A stretch of DNA of 64,000 nucleotides, from NCBI RefSeq assembly GCF_030252425.1, contig NZ_CP126994.1, positions 3,343,001 to 3,407,000 on the forward strand. The letters are read 5' to 3'. The notes beneath the pieces were generated by a model that was not told where the DNA came from, ran no database searches, and saw only the letters and a program-made list of their open reading frames with translations. Below are positions 16,460 through 24,919 of the stretch, one piece after another. This stretch comes from Acidisoma sp. PAMC 29798 (GTDB lineage Bacteria > Pseudomonadota > Alphaproteobacteria > Acetobacterales > Acetobacteraceae). The translations under genes were made by a program, and so were the position numbers. Numbering within the stretch: the stretch's first letter is position 1; every line of letters starts with the position of its first letter.

Positions 16460-17365
16460 TTATGAGGCAAAGTGGGAGGCGAGAACGTCTCGTGCTGTCG
16501 TCCACGGCCTGATGCCGTATCGGTCATTGTCGAGGGGTTCGAGCTTGCCACGTCCGCTCGACATATCGCGCAGGTACTGCATGCCCTGCCAAACTGGAAA
16601 CACCGCATCACCCGAGGGGCTGATGGTTCGCGCGGCGGTGATGACGACGCTCAGCAAACCAATTCCGCCCGGGCGCAGCAAGCCGAACTTCTTCCCTGTG
16701 AGTTCTGTCATCAGCGCGGCCAAATCACGCGGGCTCACCGCCGCCCCAGCAATCCGCAGGAACCGGGGTGCGCCGTCATCCAGCGCCGCCTCTGCCACAT
16801 ACTCCGCCACGTCGTCCTTGGTTGTGAAGTCGAGCTTTTGGTCCGCGCTCCCCCAGTAAAGGATCTTATGGCGTTTATGGAGGACAATGGGTGCTTGTCC
16901 CGCGAGCAAATCGGCAAACGCGCCGTTCAGCACCGATGTCGCTTTGATCGGTCGCTCGTCGATCCGCGCCATGAATTGACGCCGCAAATCAAGATTGCGG
17001 TTGTCTCCCGGAAGCGTCTTAGTGAAATCGAGAGAATAGTCGGACGGGATGAACCTCGGGACGCCCGCCGCGACGGCGGCTTCAAGCAATTTGCCTTGCA
17101 TGCCAAGGATCACAGATTCAAGGCCGTTGAGGGCCGACACGACACAAGCGGCACCGTCGCAGGCGTGTCGCAGTGCGGGCGCATCCTCATAATCGACTTC
17201 AACCAGTGTCGCGCCCGCCGCTTCCAGACTCGACCGAAGGGCGGCCGAACTGCCGGATCTGATAAGGGCCCGGTACACGATATCTCGGCGGCCCAAAGAG
17301 GCTGCGATACGCCCGCCGAGATCGCCCGTTGCCCCCGCAAGAACGATAGGTGGAGTTTGCCTCAT
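16460..17365 (-). CDS. NmrA-like NAD(P)-binding protein
   Basis: A 301-residue atypical SDR of the NmrA/isoflavone-reductase group. The N-terminus carries the dinucleotide-binding loop IVLAGATGDLGGRIAASLGR, and VSALNGLESVI and FIPSDYSLDF are typical of the family. Members act as reductases or redox-sensing regulators; the substrate is not predictable. The ATG at 17365 with AAGG upstream is preferred over an in-frame TTG at 17386. It follows a PanE-like gene on the same strand after about 145 bp and is divergent, at a distance, from the TetR gene. Confidence 0.8.
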   Translation of the reverse strand: MRQTPPIVLAGATGDLGGRIAASLGRRDIVYRALIRSGSSAALRSSLEAAGATLVEVDYEDAPALRHACDGAACVVSALNGLESVILGMQGKLLEAAVAAGVPRFIPSDYSLDFTKTLPGDNRNLDLRRQFMARIDERPIKATSVLNGAFADLLAGQAPIVLHKRHKILYWGSADQKLDFTTKDDVAEYVAEAALDDGAPRFLRIAGAAVSPRDLAALMTELTGKKFGLLRPGGIGLLSVVITAARTISPSGDAVFPVWQGMQYLRDMSSGRGKLEPLDNDRYGIRPWTTARDVLASHFAS

Positions 17366-17510
17366 AAGCGGATGACCTTGAGCCAAACGGGGTCCGTAGG
17401 TTCGGGCATATCTTCATCTCCGCGTTCAATCAGACAGCGACCGCCGAGAGCTATCAGAAAACCCAGACGTCAGCACCTCATGCGTTGCAACGACATCCGA
17501 AGAACCTCTG

Positions 17511-18410
17511 CTAGATTGGCCTCATTGCCTCTATGGCGGATACATTGACGGGTGCCTTCGCAGACGGCGTAGCCGCGACCAGGACATCCACCAAGTTGAT
17601 GCATTCCGCTTTACCCGTCGCGAGCAATTCGCGGAACGACCGGATGCGCGACATGAGCCACAGCACAGCCGCCACAACCCAAGCCGGGCTGCGGTCAATC
17701 CGCGTCTTCGCGCTTGGATAGAGATCATATCCGAGACCCTTGATGAGCGTGAAACTCGCGTGGACACCCTGCGCCAAAACGAGCGCTTCGCCCCATGAGG
17801 CGCCGCCGCCGCGTCGCTCACCCGCGACAGAGACGCTTTCGAACGCCACGCAGAGTGGGACGTGACAGCGAAGCCAGAGCGGCATGTCAGGCTCGCATTT
17901 GGCGGGCACACCGGCTGCATTGAAGACATCGACCCAGCGCTGCTGGCCCATGATGGTCTTTTGTCCACCCGCGCCAATGGTCGCCTTGAGCCTGCCTTCC
18001 GCGGTCAGCATTGCCTGCACAAACGGCATGCCGAAGGCGCATCGCGCGGCACCGACCGCTTCCTGCAACCGCTCCGGATGAAAGGTGTTGAACATGAACT
18101 GGATGCATTTGGCCGCGCTGCGCCGCAAAGCGGGCAAAAGCGCGTCTGTCTGGTGCGCCAGAAGCGTGACGATCACCAGGTCATAGGGCGTGTCCTCATC
18201 AAGCGCGCTGGCAACACGCATCGCCGCCCGTTCGCCTTTGACGTCGATAATACCACCGTCGCGTTCGAGCTGCTGCAGACGGAGAGACCCCGGGCGCGCA
18301 ATAACGGTGACATCGTGATGCCCGATGCGCGCGAGTTGAAAGGCGAATGTGCTGCCGATTTTTCCGGCGCCGAGAACGGCGATTCGAAGCGGCGAAGAAG
18401 GCGCGAGCAT
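17511..18410 (-). CDS. 2-dehydropantoate 2-reductase (PanE/ApbA) family protein
   Basis: A 299-residue protein with the NADP-binding N-terminal loop IAVLGAGKIGSTFAFQLARIG and the two-domain layout of ketopantoate reductases. The C-terminal helical domain is more divergent than in true PanE, and the family's conserved Lys/Glu region is not obvious, so a side role on another 2-oxo acid is possible. It is divergent from a TetR regulator 94 bp away, which probably controls it. Confidence 0.75.
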   Translation of the reverse strand: MLAPSSPLRIAVLGAGKIGSTFAFQLARIGHHDVTVIARPGSLRLQQLERDGGIIDVKGERAAMRVASALDEDTPYDLVIVTLLAHQTDALLPALRRSAAKCIQFMFNTFHPERLQEAVGAARCAFGMPFVQAMLTAEGRLKATIGAGGQKTIMGQQRWVDVFNAAGVPAKCEPDMPLWLRCHVPLCVAFESVSVAGERRGGGASWGEALVLAQGVHASFTLIKGLGYDLYPSAKTRIDRSPAWVVAAVLWLMSRIRSFRELLATGKAECINLVDVLVAATPSAKAPVNVSAIEAMRPI

Positions 18411-18425
18411 GAGGAGGACCTTTAT

Positions 18426-18489
18426 CTTGTCACTGTCTAGTTCCCCTATCTCGGATCAGGCGACGGGCTTGTCAAGGGCAATCTTGTCA
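18426..18489. promoter_or_regulatory. Threefold CTTGTCA repeats in a divergent promoter region
   Basis: CTTGTCA occurs at 18426-18432, 18468-18474 and 18483-18489, all in the same direction and the last two 15 bases apart, between the PanE-like gene and the divergent TetR gene. Such iterated heptamers could be binding half-sites of the TetR protein. The evidence is repetition and position only. Confidence 0.3.
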
Positions 18490-18504
18490 GCGTAAAGATT
18501 TTCC

Positions 18505-19110
18505 ATGACCACGCCATATCATCACGGAGCCCTTCCTGCGGCGTTGCTTCAGGCGGCGGAGGCCATTCTCGAACGGGAGGGGATTGGTGCGCTCACGATG
18601 CGTGGGGCGGCGCGGGAAGCGGGGGTTTCGCACGCCGCGCCCTCCCATCATTTCGGAGATCTGTCCGGCCTGCTGACCGCTTTGGCGGCGTCTGGATTTG
18701 TCCGGCTGCGCGAGCATGTTGAAACCGAGGTCGCGGTCGCCGAACCAGGCCGAAGCGCGCATCTCACCGCGCTCGGCCGGGGATATATTGGCTTCGCGCG
18801 GGCCTCGCCCGCGCTGTTTCAACTCATGTTCCGCTCGGAACGGCTTGATTGGTCAAATCCAGTGTTGTCGACTGCAGGCGCCGCAGCCTTCTCATTTTTG
18901 ACGCTTCGTGAAACAGAGGGCGCGGTGCCCATCGCCTCTCATGGCATTCAAAGTTTGATGACCGCCACGGCGCGATGGTCGTTGATGCATGGGCTGGCGA
19001 TGTTGCTCATCGATGGCAGGCTTGGCGCCATGTCGGACAGGGTGCCAGGTGCCGATGTTGATACCCTCATCGAACACGTGCTGACCTGCCTGGTGCGCCA
19101 GGAGATGTAA
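18505..19110 (+). CDS. TetR/AcrR family transcriptional regulator
   Basis: A 201-residue one-component regulator. The N-terminal HTH covers about residues 25-60 (GIGALTMRGAAREAGVSHAA then HHFGDLSGLLTALAASGF). The C-terminal ligand-binding part resembles the WHG/TetR_C_33 type (GRGYIGFARASPALFQLMF). It is divergent from the PanE-like gene and reads toward the cyclase gene. It most likely represses the reductase genes; the inducer is unknown. Confidence 0.88.
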   Translation: MTTPYHHGALPAALLQAAEAILEREGIGALTMRGAAREAGVSHAAPSHHFGDLSGLLTALAASGFVRLREHVETEVAVAEPGRSAHLTALGRGYIGFARASPALFQLMFRSERLDWSNPVLSTAGAAAFSFLTLRETEGAVPIASHGIQSLMTATARWSLMHGLAMLLIDGRLGAMSDRVPGADVDTLIEHVLTCLVRQEM

Positions 19111-19127
19111 GGTCGTGCACGTGACAG

Positions 19128-19158
19128 CCCATCGCCCCAATTAAATCAGAGCGATGGG
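19128..19158. terminator. Weak hairpin between convergent genes
   Basis: CCCATCGC at 19128-19135 and GCGATGGG at 19151-19158 form an 8-bp stem around an AT-rich 15-base loop, between the ends of the TetR gene and the convergent cyclase gene and covering the cyclase stop codon. It could end either transcript, but there is no clear T-run. Confidence 0.35.
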
Positions 19159-20094
19159 TGTGCCGGGGGAGCCTGTGGCGCCCACGATCGGCAGCGGGGC
19201 AAAGATATAAGCGAAGCGCCAAGCGTGCGTCTCCGCCAGTTCATCAAGCTTCATGCCCTCATGCAGATAGATGCCATGCTTCATAATGAGATGCTGGTGG
19301 ACCGGATGAAAAACCTCCGGATCCACAGGCGGCACGACATCCACGGCAAAGTTGTCTGCGCCCACGACGCTCGGCGCTTTTTCCGCGAGCCATTCCGCCG
19401 CAGCGAGGCCCAGCCCCGGCGCGCCATCATAGAAGGTCGCGGCTTCGGTGCGGAAGCGCGACCCATGTCCCGTGCGAATGAGCACCGCATCGCCCGGCGC
19501 GAAGACCGTCTCGCTCAATCCCTGGCGCTCCAGACAGGCCTGGAGATCCGCCGGCGTGATCTCTTCCCCTAGGTCCATCACCCGCCCCTTCAGGCCCTGC
19601 ACGTCCAGCAATAGGCCCGGCGTGAAGAAGACGGGTGCCTTCTCGATGCCGAGGCGTGTGAGGCCATAGGGGGACCAAATCTCGGAGAGCGGATTGCCGT
19701 TGTAGAAGCGGATATTGCCATGATCCGCCTTCTCACCGATCTGGCGTCCGAGATGGCCGAGCGCATCCATATGCGTACCGATCTGGCCGATCTCGGTCGC
19801 CAGGAACTCGTCGTTCCACACGGTCTTGCTGCGACCGCCATGGGGGCCGCCGGTGGGGCCGCCGGGCATGCGCAACCCGAACAGGCGGCCTGGCGCCAGG
19901 GGAATCTGCGCATCATACGGATGCCCAAGCTTGATGATCTCATGCCGGGATACCAGCGCCAGCGCCGCACGGATCTTCTCCGGGCCCATCAGATTGCCGT
20001 TGCCGCGCTGATCCTCCGCACCCCAGCGGGACGGATACCAATGCGTGCCCAGGGCAGGGCTTTCGGCCGGATCGTCGCTGCGCTGCTCCGCCAT
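19141..20094 (-). CDS. Cyclase/kynurenine formamidase-like family hydrolase
   Basis: A 317-residue protein of the metal-dependent cyclase family (PF04199-like). The defining HxGTHxDxxxH element is present in modified form as IGQIGTHMDALGHLG (about 140-154): the first His of HxGTH is Gln here, while THMDALGH keeps the metal ligands. Length and the N-terminal WYPSRWGAEDQRGNGN match the longer subgroup of uncharacterised cyclases rather than KynB (about 210 aa). It is 10 bp downstream of a CUT2 permease gene, so it probably acts on the imported compound, perhaps opening a lactone or amide. Confidence 0.82.
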   Translation of the reverse strand: MAEQRSDDPAESPALGTHWYPSRWGAEDQRGNGNLMGPEKIRAALALVSRHEIIKLGHPYDAQIPLAPGRLFGLRMPGGPTGGPHGGRSKTVWNDEFLATEIGQIGTHMDALGHLGRQIGEKADHGNIRFYNGNPLSEIWSPYGLTRLGIEKAPVFFTPGLLLDVQGLKGRVMDLGEEITPADLQACLERQGLSETVFAPGDAVLIRTGHGSRFRTEAATFYDGAPGLGLAAAEWLAEKAPSVVGADNFAVDVVPPVDPEVFHPVHQHLIMKHGIYLHEGMKLDELAETHAWRFAYIFAPLPIVGATGSPGTPIALI

Positions 20095-20104
20095 GAAACG
20101 TCCT

Positions 20105-21109
20105 TTACGGGCTTGCGGGTACGTCGGGCTTGGCGGCGCTCAGCTTGACGCGGCGTTTCGCGGCGGTCACCGCGAGACCCACCGCCAAGATCAGCATCGC
20201 GCCGTCAAAGATAGGCTCGACGAAAAACGGCGCGCCGAGCTGGTTGAGGCCGGCCACCGTCACTGCCAGCACCGCGACAGCGAGGATGGTGCCCCAGACA
20301 TTGACACGCCCAGGTCGGATCGAGGTTGCACCCAAAAGCGCCGCCGTGAACGCCGGCAGCAGATATTCCTGACCGACCGAACTCTGGCCGACCTGGAGCT
20401 GGGATTGCAGCACAATGCCCGCGAAGGCTGCCGTCACCCCCGCCCCTACAAAGGCCAGTGTGACATAGCGCTTGGCCGAAATGCCGTTGAGTTCGGCCGC
20501 GCGCGCATTGGCGCCCAGCACATAGAGATGTCGGCCAGCGGGCAGGAATTCGAAGACGATCCATAGCACCAGGCTCAGCACCAGCACGTAGATCGCCGGC
20601 AAGGGAATCCCGAAGACCGTGCCAGAGAGGTCGATGAAACTCTGCGGCAGGGAGGCTACGACCTGCTGCCCGCCGGTGTACCACTCGTTGAAGCCATAGA
20701 GCAGCGTTCCGGTGCCCAGAGTGGCGATGAAGCTGTCGATGCCCACAACGGTCACCAGCATGCCGTTGCACAGGCCGACGAAGGCGCCGAGCAGCAGCAC
20801 GACGGCCGCCGCTTCCGGCCAATTCAAACCCTGGCCTTGCAGGCCGATCACCAGCACCTGCGCGATCCCGAGCAGAAAGCCCACCGACAGGTCGAAGTGA
20901 TTGGCCGTCATCGGCAAGAACACGGCGAGCGCCAGCAAGGCCGAGATCGCCCGATTGTTCATGATGGAACGGAAATTGAAGTACGTCGGAAAGGTCTCCG
21001 GCCGCAGCGCCGAGAAGACCGCGATCAGCACGACCAGCAGCACCAGCAGGCCCCAGACCGAAATGGCCTGCGACAAACGCGGCGTTCCGCTCCGTGTCGT
21101 GGCGCTCAT
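20105..21109 (-). CDS. CUT2-type ABC transporter permease
   Basis: A 334-residue membrane subunit of the RbsC class. FLPMTANHFDLSVGFLLGIAQ and VLGANARAAELNGISAKRYV are the family's membrane and coupling-loop signatures, with eight to ten hydrophobic segments. It overlaps the upstream ATPase gene by 4 bp and precedes the cyclase gene by 10 bp. The operon runs substrate-binding protein, ATPase, permease, cyclase; only one permease is present, unlike the first CUT2 system in this window. Confidence 0.9.
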   Translation of the reverse strand: MSATTRSGTPRLSQAISVWGLLVLLVVLIAVFSALRPETFPTYFNFRSIMNNRAISALLALAVFLPMTANHFDLSVGFLLGIAQVLVIGLQGQGLNWPEAAAVVLLLGAFVGLCNGMLVTVVGIDSFIATLGTGTLLYGFNEWYTGGQQVVASLPQSFIDLSGTVFGIPLPAIYVLVLSLVLWIVFEFLPAGRHLYVLGANARAAELNGISAKRYVTLAFVGAGVTAAFAGIVLQSQLQVGQSSVGQEYLLPAFTAALLGATSIRPGRVNVWGTILAVAVLAVTVAGLNQLGAPFFVEPIFDGAMLILAVGLAVTAAKRRVKLSAAKPDVPASP

Positions 21110-22659
21110 GCCGCAACCTCCGCCGTGGGGTGTGTCCCGGCCGCGAGTGCTGTCAAACGCCCCACCGTGATGTCAGGGCGATGCAGCTCGGCCGTGACAC
21201 GGCCGCGATTGAAGACGAGGGCACGATGGCACACTTTCTCGACCTCCTCGAAGTCCGAGGAAATGAGCAGGATGGCGCGACCACGCTCATGGGCATGGTC
21301 GAGGTCACGATAGATCTCAGCTTTCGACCCGACATCGACGCCGATGGTCGGCTCTTCCAGCACCAGCAACTCGACTTGCGATTCCATCCAGCGCGCGACC
21401 ACGACCTTTTGCTGATTGCCGCCGCTGAGCGTGACGATCGGCGGCAAGGGATTGGGTGGGCGCACCGAAAAGCGCGCCAGCGCCCGCCGGCAGGAGACGA
21501 GTTCGCGCAAGCGGTTGACCGGGCGCAGCGCCGGCACGCCACGCGCGCCCGCATAGAGATACAGGTTCTCCAGTACGCTGAGGCCGCCGGCGAGACTCTC
21601 CTCCGCCCGCCGACTGGACACGAATCCGATGCCACTGCGAATGGCGTCGTTCGGGCCGTCGACCGCGATCGGCGCGCCCTTGAACCGCACAGTGCCGGCG
21701 GTCTTCTTCAGCGCACCGAACAAGGCGCGGCCCAAAGCGTGATGGCCCGCCCCGCGCAAGCCGACGAGACCTAAAGTCTCTCCTCGCCGGACCGAGAGGC
21801 TCACAGGTCCCACGAAGCCGGAGCCGTCTTCCTGGCCGACCACCAGCCCGTCCAAGGCCAGCAGCACCTCATCCGAAGCCGGTGTCGTCGCGAATTCAGT
21901 CTGAGCGAGTGCGCCGCCGACGATCCATTCGACGAGATCACCCGGCGTTGTCGCTGCACTGTCGCGCGTGGCGATACGTCGCCCATCGCGCAGAACCGTC
22001 ACCCGGTCGGCGATACGGAAGACCTCGTCCAGCCGATGGGTCACATAAATCAACCCGATGCCGCTGGCCTTGAGGCGCTGCAGCGTGGTGAGCAGCAGAT
22101 CGACTTCGGCGGCCGGCAATGCCGCCGTTGGCTCGTCGAGCACCAGCAGGTCGCAACGCGTCGCCAGCGCGCGGGCGATGGCGACGATCGACTTCTCGGC
22201 CGCCGACAGCGTGCCGACACGCGCTTCCGGATCGATCCTGCTGTCCATAAGAACGAGCGCGTCACGCGCGGCGGTCGCGGCAGCCCGCCAGTCGATGATT
22301 CCGTTGCGGCGTGGATAGCCGGCAAGGATGGCAACGTTCTCGGCCACCGTCATGGTATCGACTAGACCGAGATCCTGGTGGATGAACGTGATGGGGAGCG
22401 GGGAAGAGCCCGGCACCACATCCTCGCCTTTCCATCGGACGCGCCCGGCTGTCGGCGGATAAATGCCGGCGAGGATCTTGATCAGCGTCGACTTGCCGGC
22501 GCCGTTCTGACCCAGCAGGGCATGGATTTCACCACGCCGGACATCGAAATCGACATGATCGAGCGCGAGCGTGCCGGTGAACTGCTTGACGATACCCTCC
22601 AGTACGAGAAGCGGCTGCGCCTCGTGCTGCGGGCCATGGCTCAAGGCGAGACGCCCCAC
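21106..22659 (-). CDS. CUT2-type sugar ABC transporter ATP-binding protein (two NBDs)
   Basis: About 517 residues with two nucleotide-binding domains. The first has Walker A GQNGAGKST and Walker B LLVLDEPTAALP. The second has a degenerate Walker A (GLRGAGHHALG), signature LSGGNQQKVVVARWM and Walker B LLVLEEPTIGVDVG, with Glu in place of the usual Asp. The start is GTG at 22659, which overlaps the end of the substrate-binding protein gene by 19 bp. The first 15 residues are not conserved in type, so a later start is possible. Confidence 0.9.
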   Translation of the reverse strand: MGRLALSHGPQHEAQPLLVLEGIVKQFTGTLALDHVDFDVRRGEIHALLGQNGAGKSTLIKILAGIYPPTAGRVRWKGEDVVPGSSPLPITFIHQDLGLVDTMTVAENVAILAGYPRRNGIIDWRAAATAARDALVLMDSRIDPEARVGTLSAAEKSIVAIARALATRCDLLVLDEPTAALPAAEVDLLLTTLQRLKASGIGLIYVTHRLDEVFRIADRVTVLRDGRRIATRDSAATTPGDLVEWIVGGALAQTEFATTPASDEVLLALDGLVVGQEDGSGFVGPVSLSVRRGETLGLVGLRGAGHHALGRALFGALKKTAGTVRFKGAPIAVDGPNDAIRSGIGFVSSRRAEESLAGGLSVLENLYLYAGARGVPALRPVNRLRELVSCRRALARFSVRPPNPLPPIVTLSGGNQQKVVVARWMESQVELLVLEEPTIGVDVGSKAEIYRDLDHAHERGRAILLISSDFEEVEKVCHRALVFNRGRVTAELHRPDITVGRLTALAAGTHPTAEVAA

Positions 22660-23744
22660 AGCGTGAGATAGTGGGCCTTGTAGTCGTTAGCCGGCACGAA
22701 GATGTCCTTGTCGCCGCCTTCGACGCCGACATTTTCGGGAGTCACGAGATAGGGCGGCTGCACGAAGCCGCTTGGCGGCGCCTTGTTGAAAGCGCGGTTG
22801 AATTCATCGACCGCCTGATAGGCCTGCAACTCGATCGGCTCGGACACCGTCACCGTCTGATACTGATTGCCTTTGCGAATGCGCTCATAAGCAGAGCGAT
22901 TGCCGTCCGCACCGATGAGCTTCGCCTGCGCGGGTGGCACGCCGGCGCTGCGCAAGGCGGGAATGGCGAAATCGAGATCATTGTCGCCGACCGAGGTGAT
23001 GTAGATCGGAACGCTGAAGCGCTGCAGCCAGCTTGTGGTGAGCTGCGGCATGCGTTGCGCCGCTTCGGAGGCCGGGAAGTTGACGTAGTCGAGCATCTTG
23101 CAGCCCGGGCACGCCTGCACAGCGTCGCGCGTGGCACCGGACTTGGTGGCGGCGATCTGATATTCATTGTGGGTCACCACGACCACGCGGGCCTTGCCGT
23201 TGCTATCGGCAATGGCCCAGTCTGCCTCCGCCTTGCCGATTTCGCGCGGGTCTTCCTGGATGTTCACAAATAGATGAAGGTCGGGTTGCGGCCCAGGCAG
23301 CGAAGCCGCGTGCAAGCCGATCACTGTAATGCCGCGAGAGACTGCGGTACTGATGGGACCCTGCAAGCTCTTGGCATCCGCAAAGATCGCGATGCCGCTT
23401 GGATTGAGGGCGATCGCCTGATTGAAGCCCGCGACCCAGCTCGAAGGACTGCCCTTGCCGTCGATGACAGTCAGCTTCCAGCCGAGCTTGGCCGCCGCCT
23501 GCTTCATGTAAAGCCCGTATTCGCGCGAGATGTCGTTCTGCTCGTCCCCGGACAAATAGACGATGGACTTGTCGGCGAGCGGCTTGGGCGCCGTCGTCGG
23601 ACCCAGCCAGACCGTCTGCGGGCCGGCATAGCGCACGAGAGCGGCTTTCGCGTCCGCCACAGCATCCGCCGCGATGGCATGGTGAGACATGACCATCAGT
23701 CCGGCGCCGGCAAAGGCACAGAGTGCAGCACTGGCGATCCGCAT
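22641..23744 (-). CDS. CUT2-type sugar ABC transporter substrate-binding protein
   Basis: Periplasmic receptor, about 367 residues from the ATG at 23744, which follows GGGAGAGA. The signal peptide runs over MRIASAALCAFAGAGLMVMS to about AIAADA. The mature protein has the RbsB-like fold (VYLSGDEQNDISREYGLYMK, GIAIFADAKSLQGPISTAVS, SVGDNDLDFAIPALRSAG). It leads the operon with the ATPase, permease and cyclase genes and is divergent from a LacI-family gene. The ligand is unknown; the LacI partner suggests a carbohydrate-like inducer. Confidence 0.88.
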   Translation of the reverse strand: MRIASAALCAFAGAGLMVMSHHAIAADAVADAKAALVRYAGPQTVWLGPTTAPKPLADKSIVYLSGDEQNDISREYGLYMKQAAAKLGWKLTVIDGKGSPSSWVAGFNQAIALNPSGIAIFADAKSLQGPISTAVSRGITVIGLHAASLPGPQPDLHLFVNIQEDPREIGKAEADWAIADSNGKARVVVVTHNEYQIAATKSGATRDAVQACPGCKMLDYVNFPASEAAQRMPQLTTSWLQRFSVPIYITSVGDNDLDFAIPALRSAGVPPAQAKLIGADGNRSAYERIRKGNQYQTVTVSEPIELQAYQAVDEFNRAFNKAPPSGFVQPPYLVTPENVGVEGGDKDIFVPANDYKAHYLTLWGVSP

Positions 23745-23821
23745 CGCTTTCTCTCCCGATCGGCGCTCTTCATGGCGCGCGTTCAAGGAGTGTTCACCCA
23801 AAACCACGAATGGGTCAATCA

Positions 23822-23841
23822 AATTTAGATCGATCTAAATT
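23822..23841. promoter_or_regulatory. Perfect 20-bp palindrome, probable LacI-family operator
   Basis: AATTTAGATCGATCTAAATT is an exact 20-bp palindrome with a central CG, 78 bases upstream of the substrate-binding protein start and 59 bases before the LacI-family gene start. LacI/GalR proteins bind such even palindromes with a central CG step. The site sits where one dimer could repress both divergent promoters. Binding by the neighbouring regulator is inferred from position and symmetry. Confidence 0.7.
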
Positions 23842-23899
23842 ACGTCGACAGCGCGCAGCGGCCTTCCTATGATCGATTGGTGCAGAATCGATCACGCCG

Positions 23900-24919
23900 T
23901 TGAACGCGGAGCCCCTATCGCTTGAGGCGCGTCGGAACGTCACGCTCAAGGACGTGGCGGCGCGCGCCCGCGTATCACGCGCCACCGTCTCACTGGTTCT
24001 GCGCGGAAGCCCGTTGGTGGCAAGCGCGACGCGGCAGCGCGTCGAAGAGGCGATCGCCTTGGTCGGCTATGTCTACAACCGGGGCGCCGCGCGGTTGCGC
24101 ACGGGCAACTCGGGGGCGATCGGACTGATCATTCCAGGCATCACGAATCCCTTCTATGCCGAATTGACAGCGGGCGCCGACGACGTTCTGGATGTCGAAG
24201 GCCGCCTGACCTTTCTTGCGACGTCCAACGACCGACCCGAGCGCGAGGAGCGTTTGATCCGCCGTATCCGCGAACAGGGCGTCGATGGCATCATCCTGTG
24301 CGCGGCTGAGGGAAGTTCGCCTTCGCTGTTGCAGCAACTGCGTGCGTGGCGCGTGCCCGTTGTGCAGATCCTGCGCGCGATCGCTGGGATCGACGGCGAT
24401 TTCGTCGCACCCGACTACCGTGTCGGGACGCAGATGGCGCTGGACCATCTCGTCGCGCGAGGACACCGGCGGATCAGCCTCATGCCGAGCGCCAAGGACA
24501 CTTCGGCGACGCGGGAGCGCATCGAAAGCTTCCGCGCCACGATGCAGCGACACGGGCTAGGACCCGGCGTGATCACGCGCGGTTCCATGTCGCGCGAGGA
24601 TGCGGCGGCCGAGATGGGCCGTGTGCTCGACAAGCGAAGTCCGCCCACCGCCGTCATCTGCCATAACGACCTGATGGCGCTCGGCGCGATCGGCGAACTG
24701 CGCCGTCGGGGTCTCACGCCGGGCCATGACATCGGGGTGATCGGCTTCGACGATATTCCGGAAGCGTCGAATGCCGTGCCAGCCCTCAGCACGGTGGCCA
24801 CCTTCCCCAAGGACATTGGGGTCCAGGCAGCACGGCTCTTGCTGCGCCGCATCGCAATCCCTGACGGCCCCGCTGAACGCATCATGATCGCCCCCGCGTT
24901 GGTGGTGCGCGCGACGTGA
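23900..24919 (+). CDS. LacI family transcriptional regulator
   Basis: A 339-residue repressor-type protein. The N-terminal HTH is clear (VTLKDVAARARVSRATVSLV, about 14-33), followed by the hinge helix region (TRQRVEEAIALVGYVYNRGA) and a periplasmic-binding-like sensor domain (IGLIIPGITNPFYAELTAGA; DIGVIGFDDIPEA). The start is taken as TTG at 23900; no ATG is available in frame. It divergently faces the second CUT2 operon across a perfect palindrome and overlaps the CobW-like gene by 4 bp. Confidence 0.92.
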   Translation: MNAEPLSLEARRNVTLKDVAARARVSRATVSLVLRGSPLVASATRQRVEEAIALVGYVYNRGAARLRTGNSGAIGLIIPGITNPFYAELTAGADDVLDVEGRLTFLATSNDRPEREERLIRRIREQGVDGIILCAAEGSSPSLLQQLRAWRVPVVQILRAIAGIDGDFVAPDYRVGTQMALDHLVARGHRRISLMPSAKDTSATRERIESFRATMQRHGLGPGVITRGSMSREDAAAEMGRVLDKRSPPTAVICHNDLMALGAIGELRRRGLTPGHDIGVIGFDDIPEASNAVPALSTVATFPKDIGVQAARLLLRRIAIPDGPAERIMIAPALVVRAT

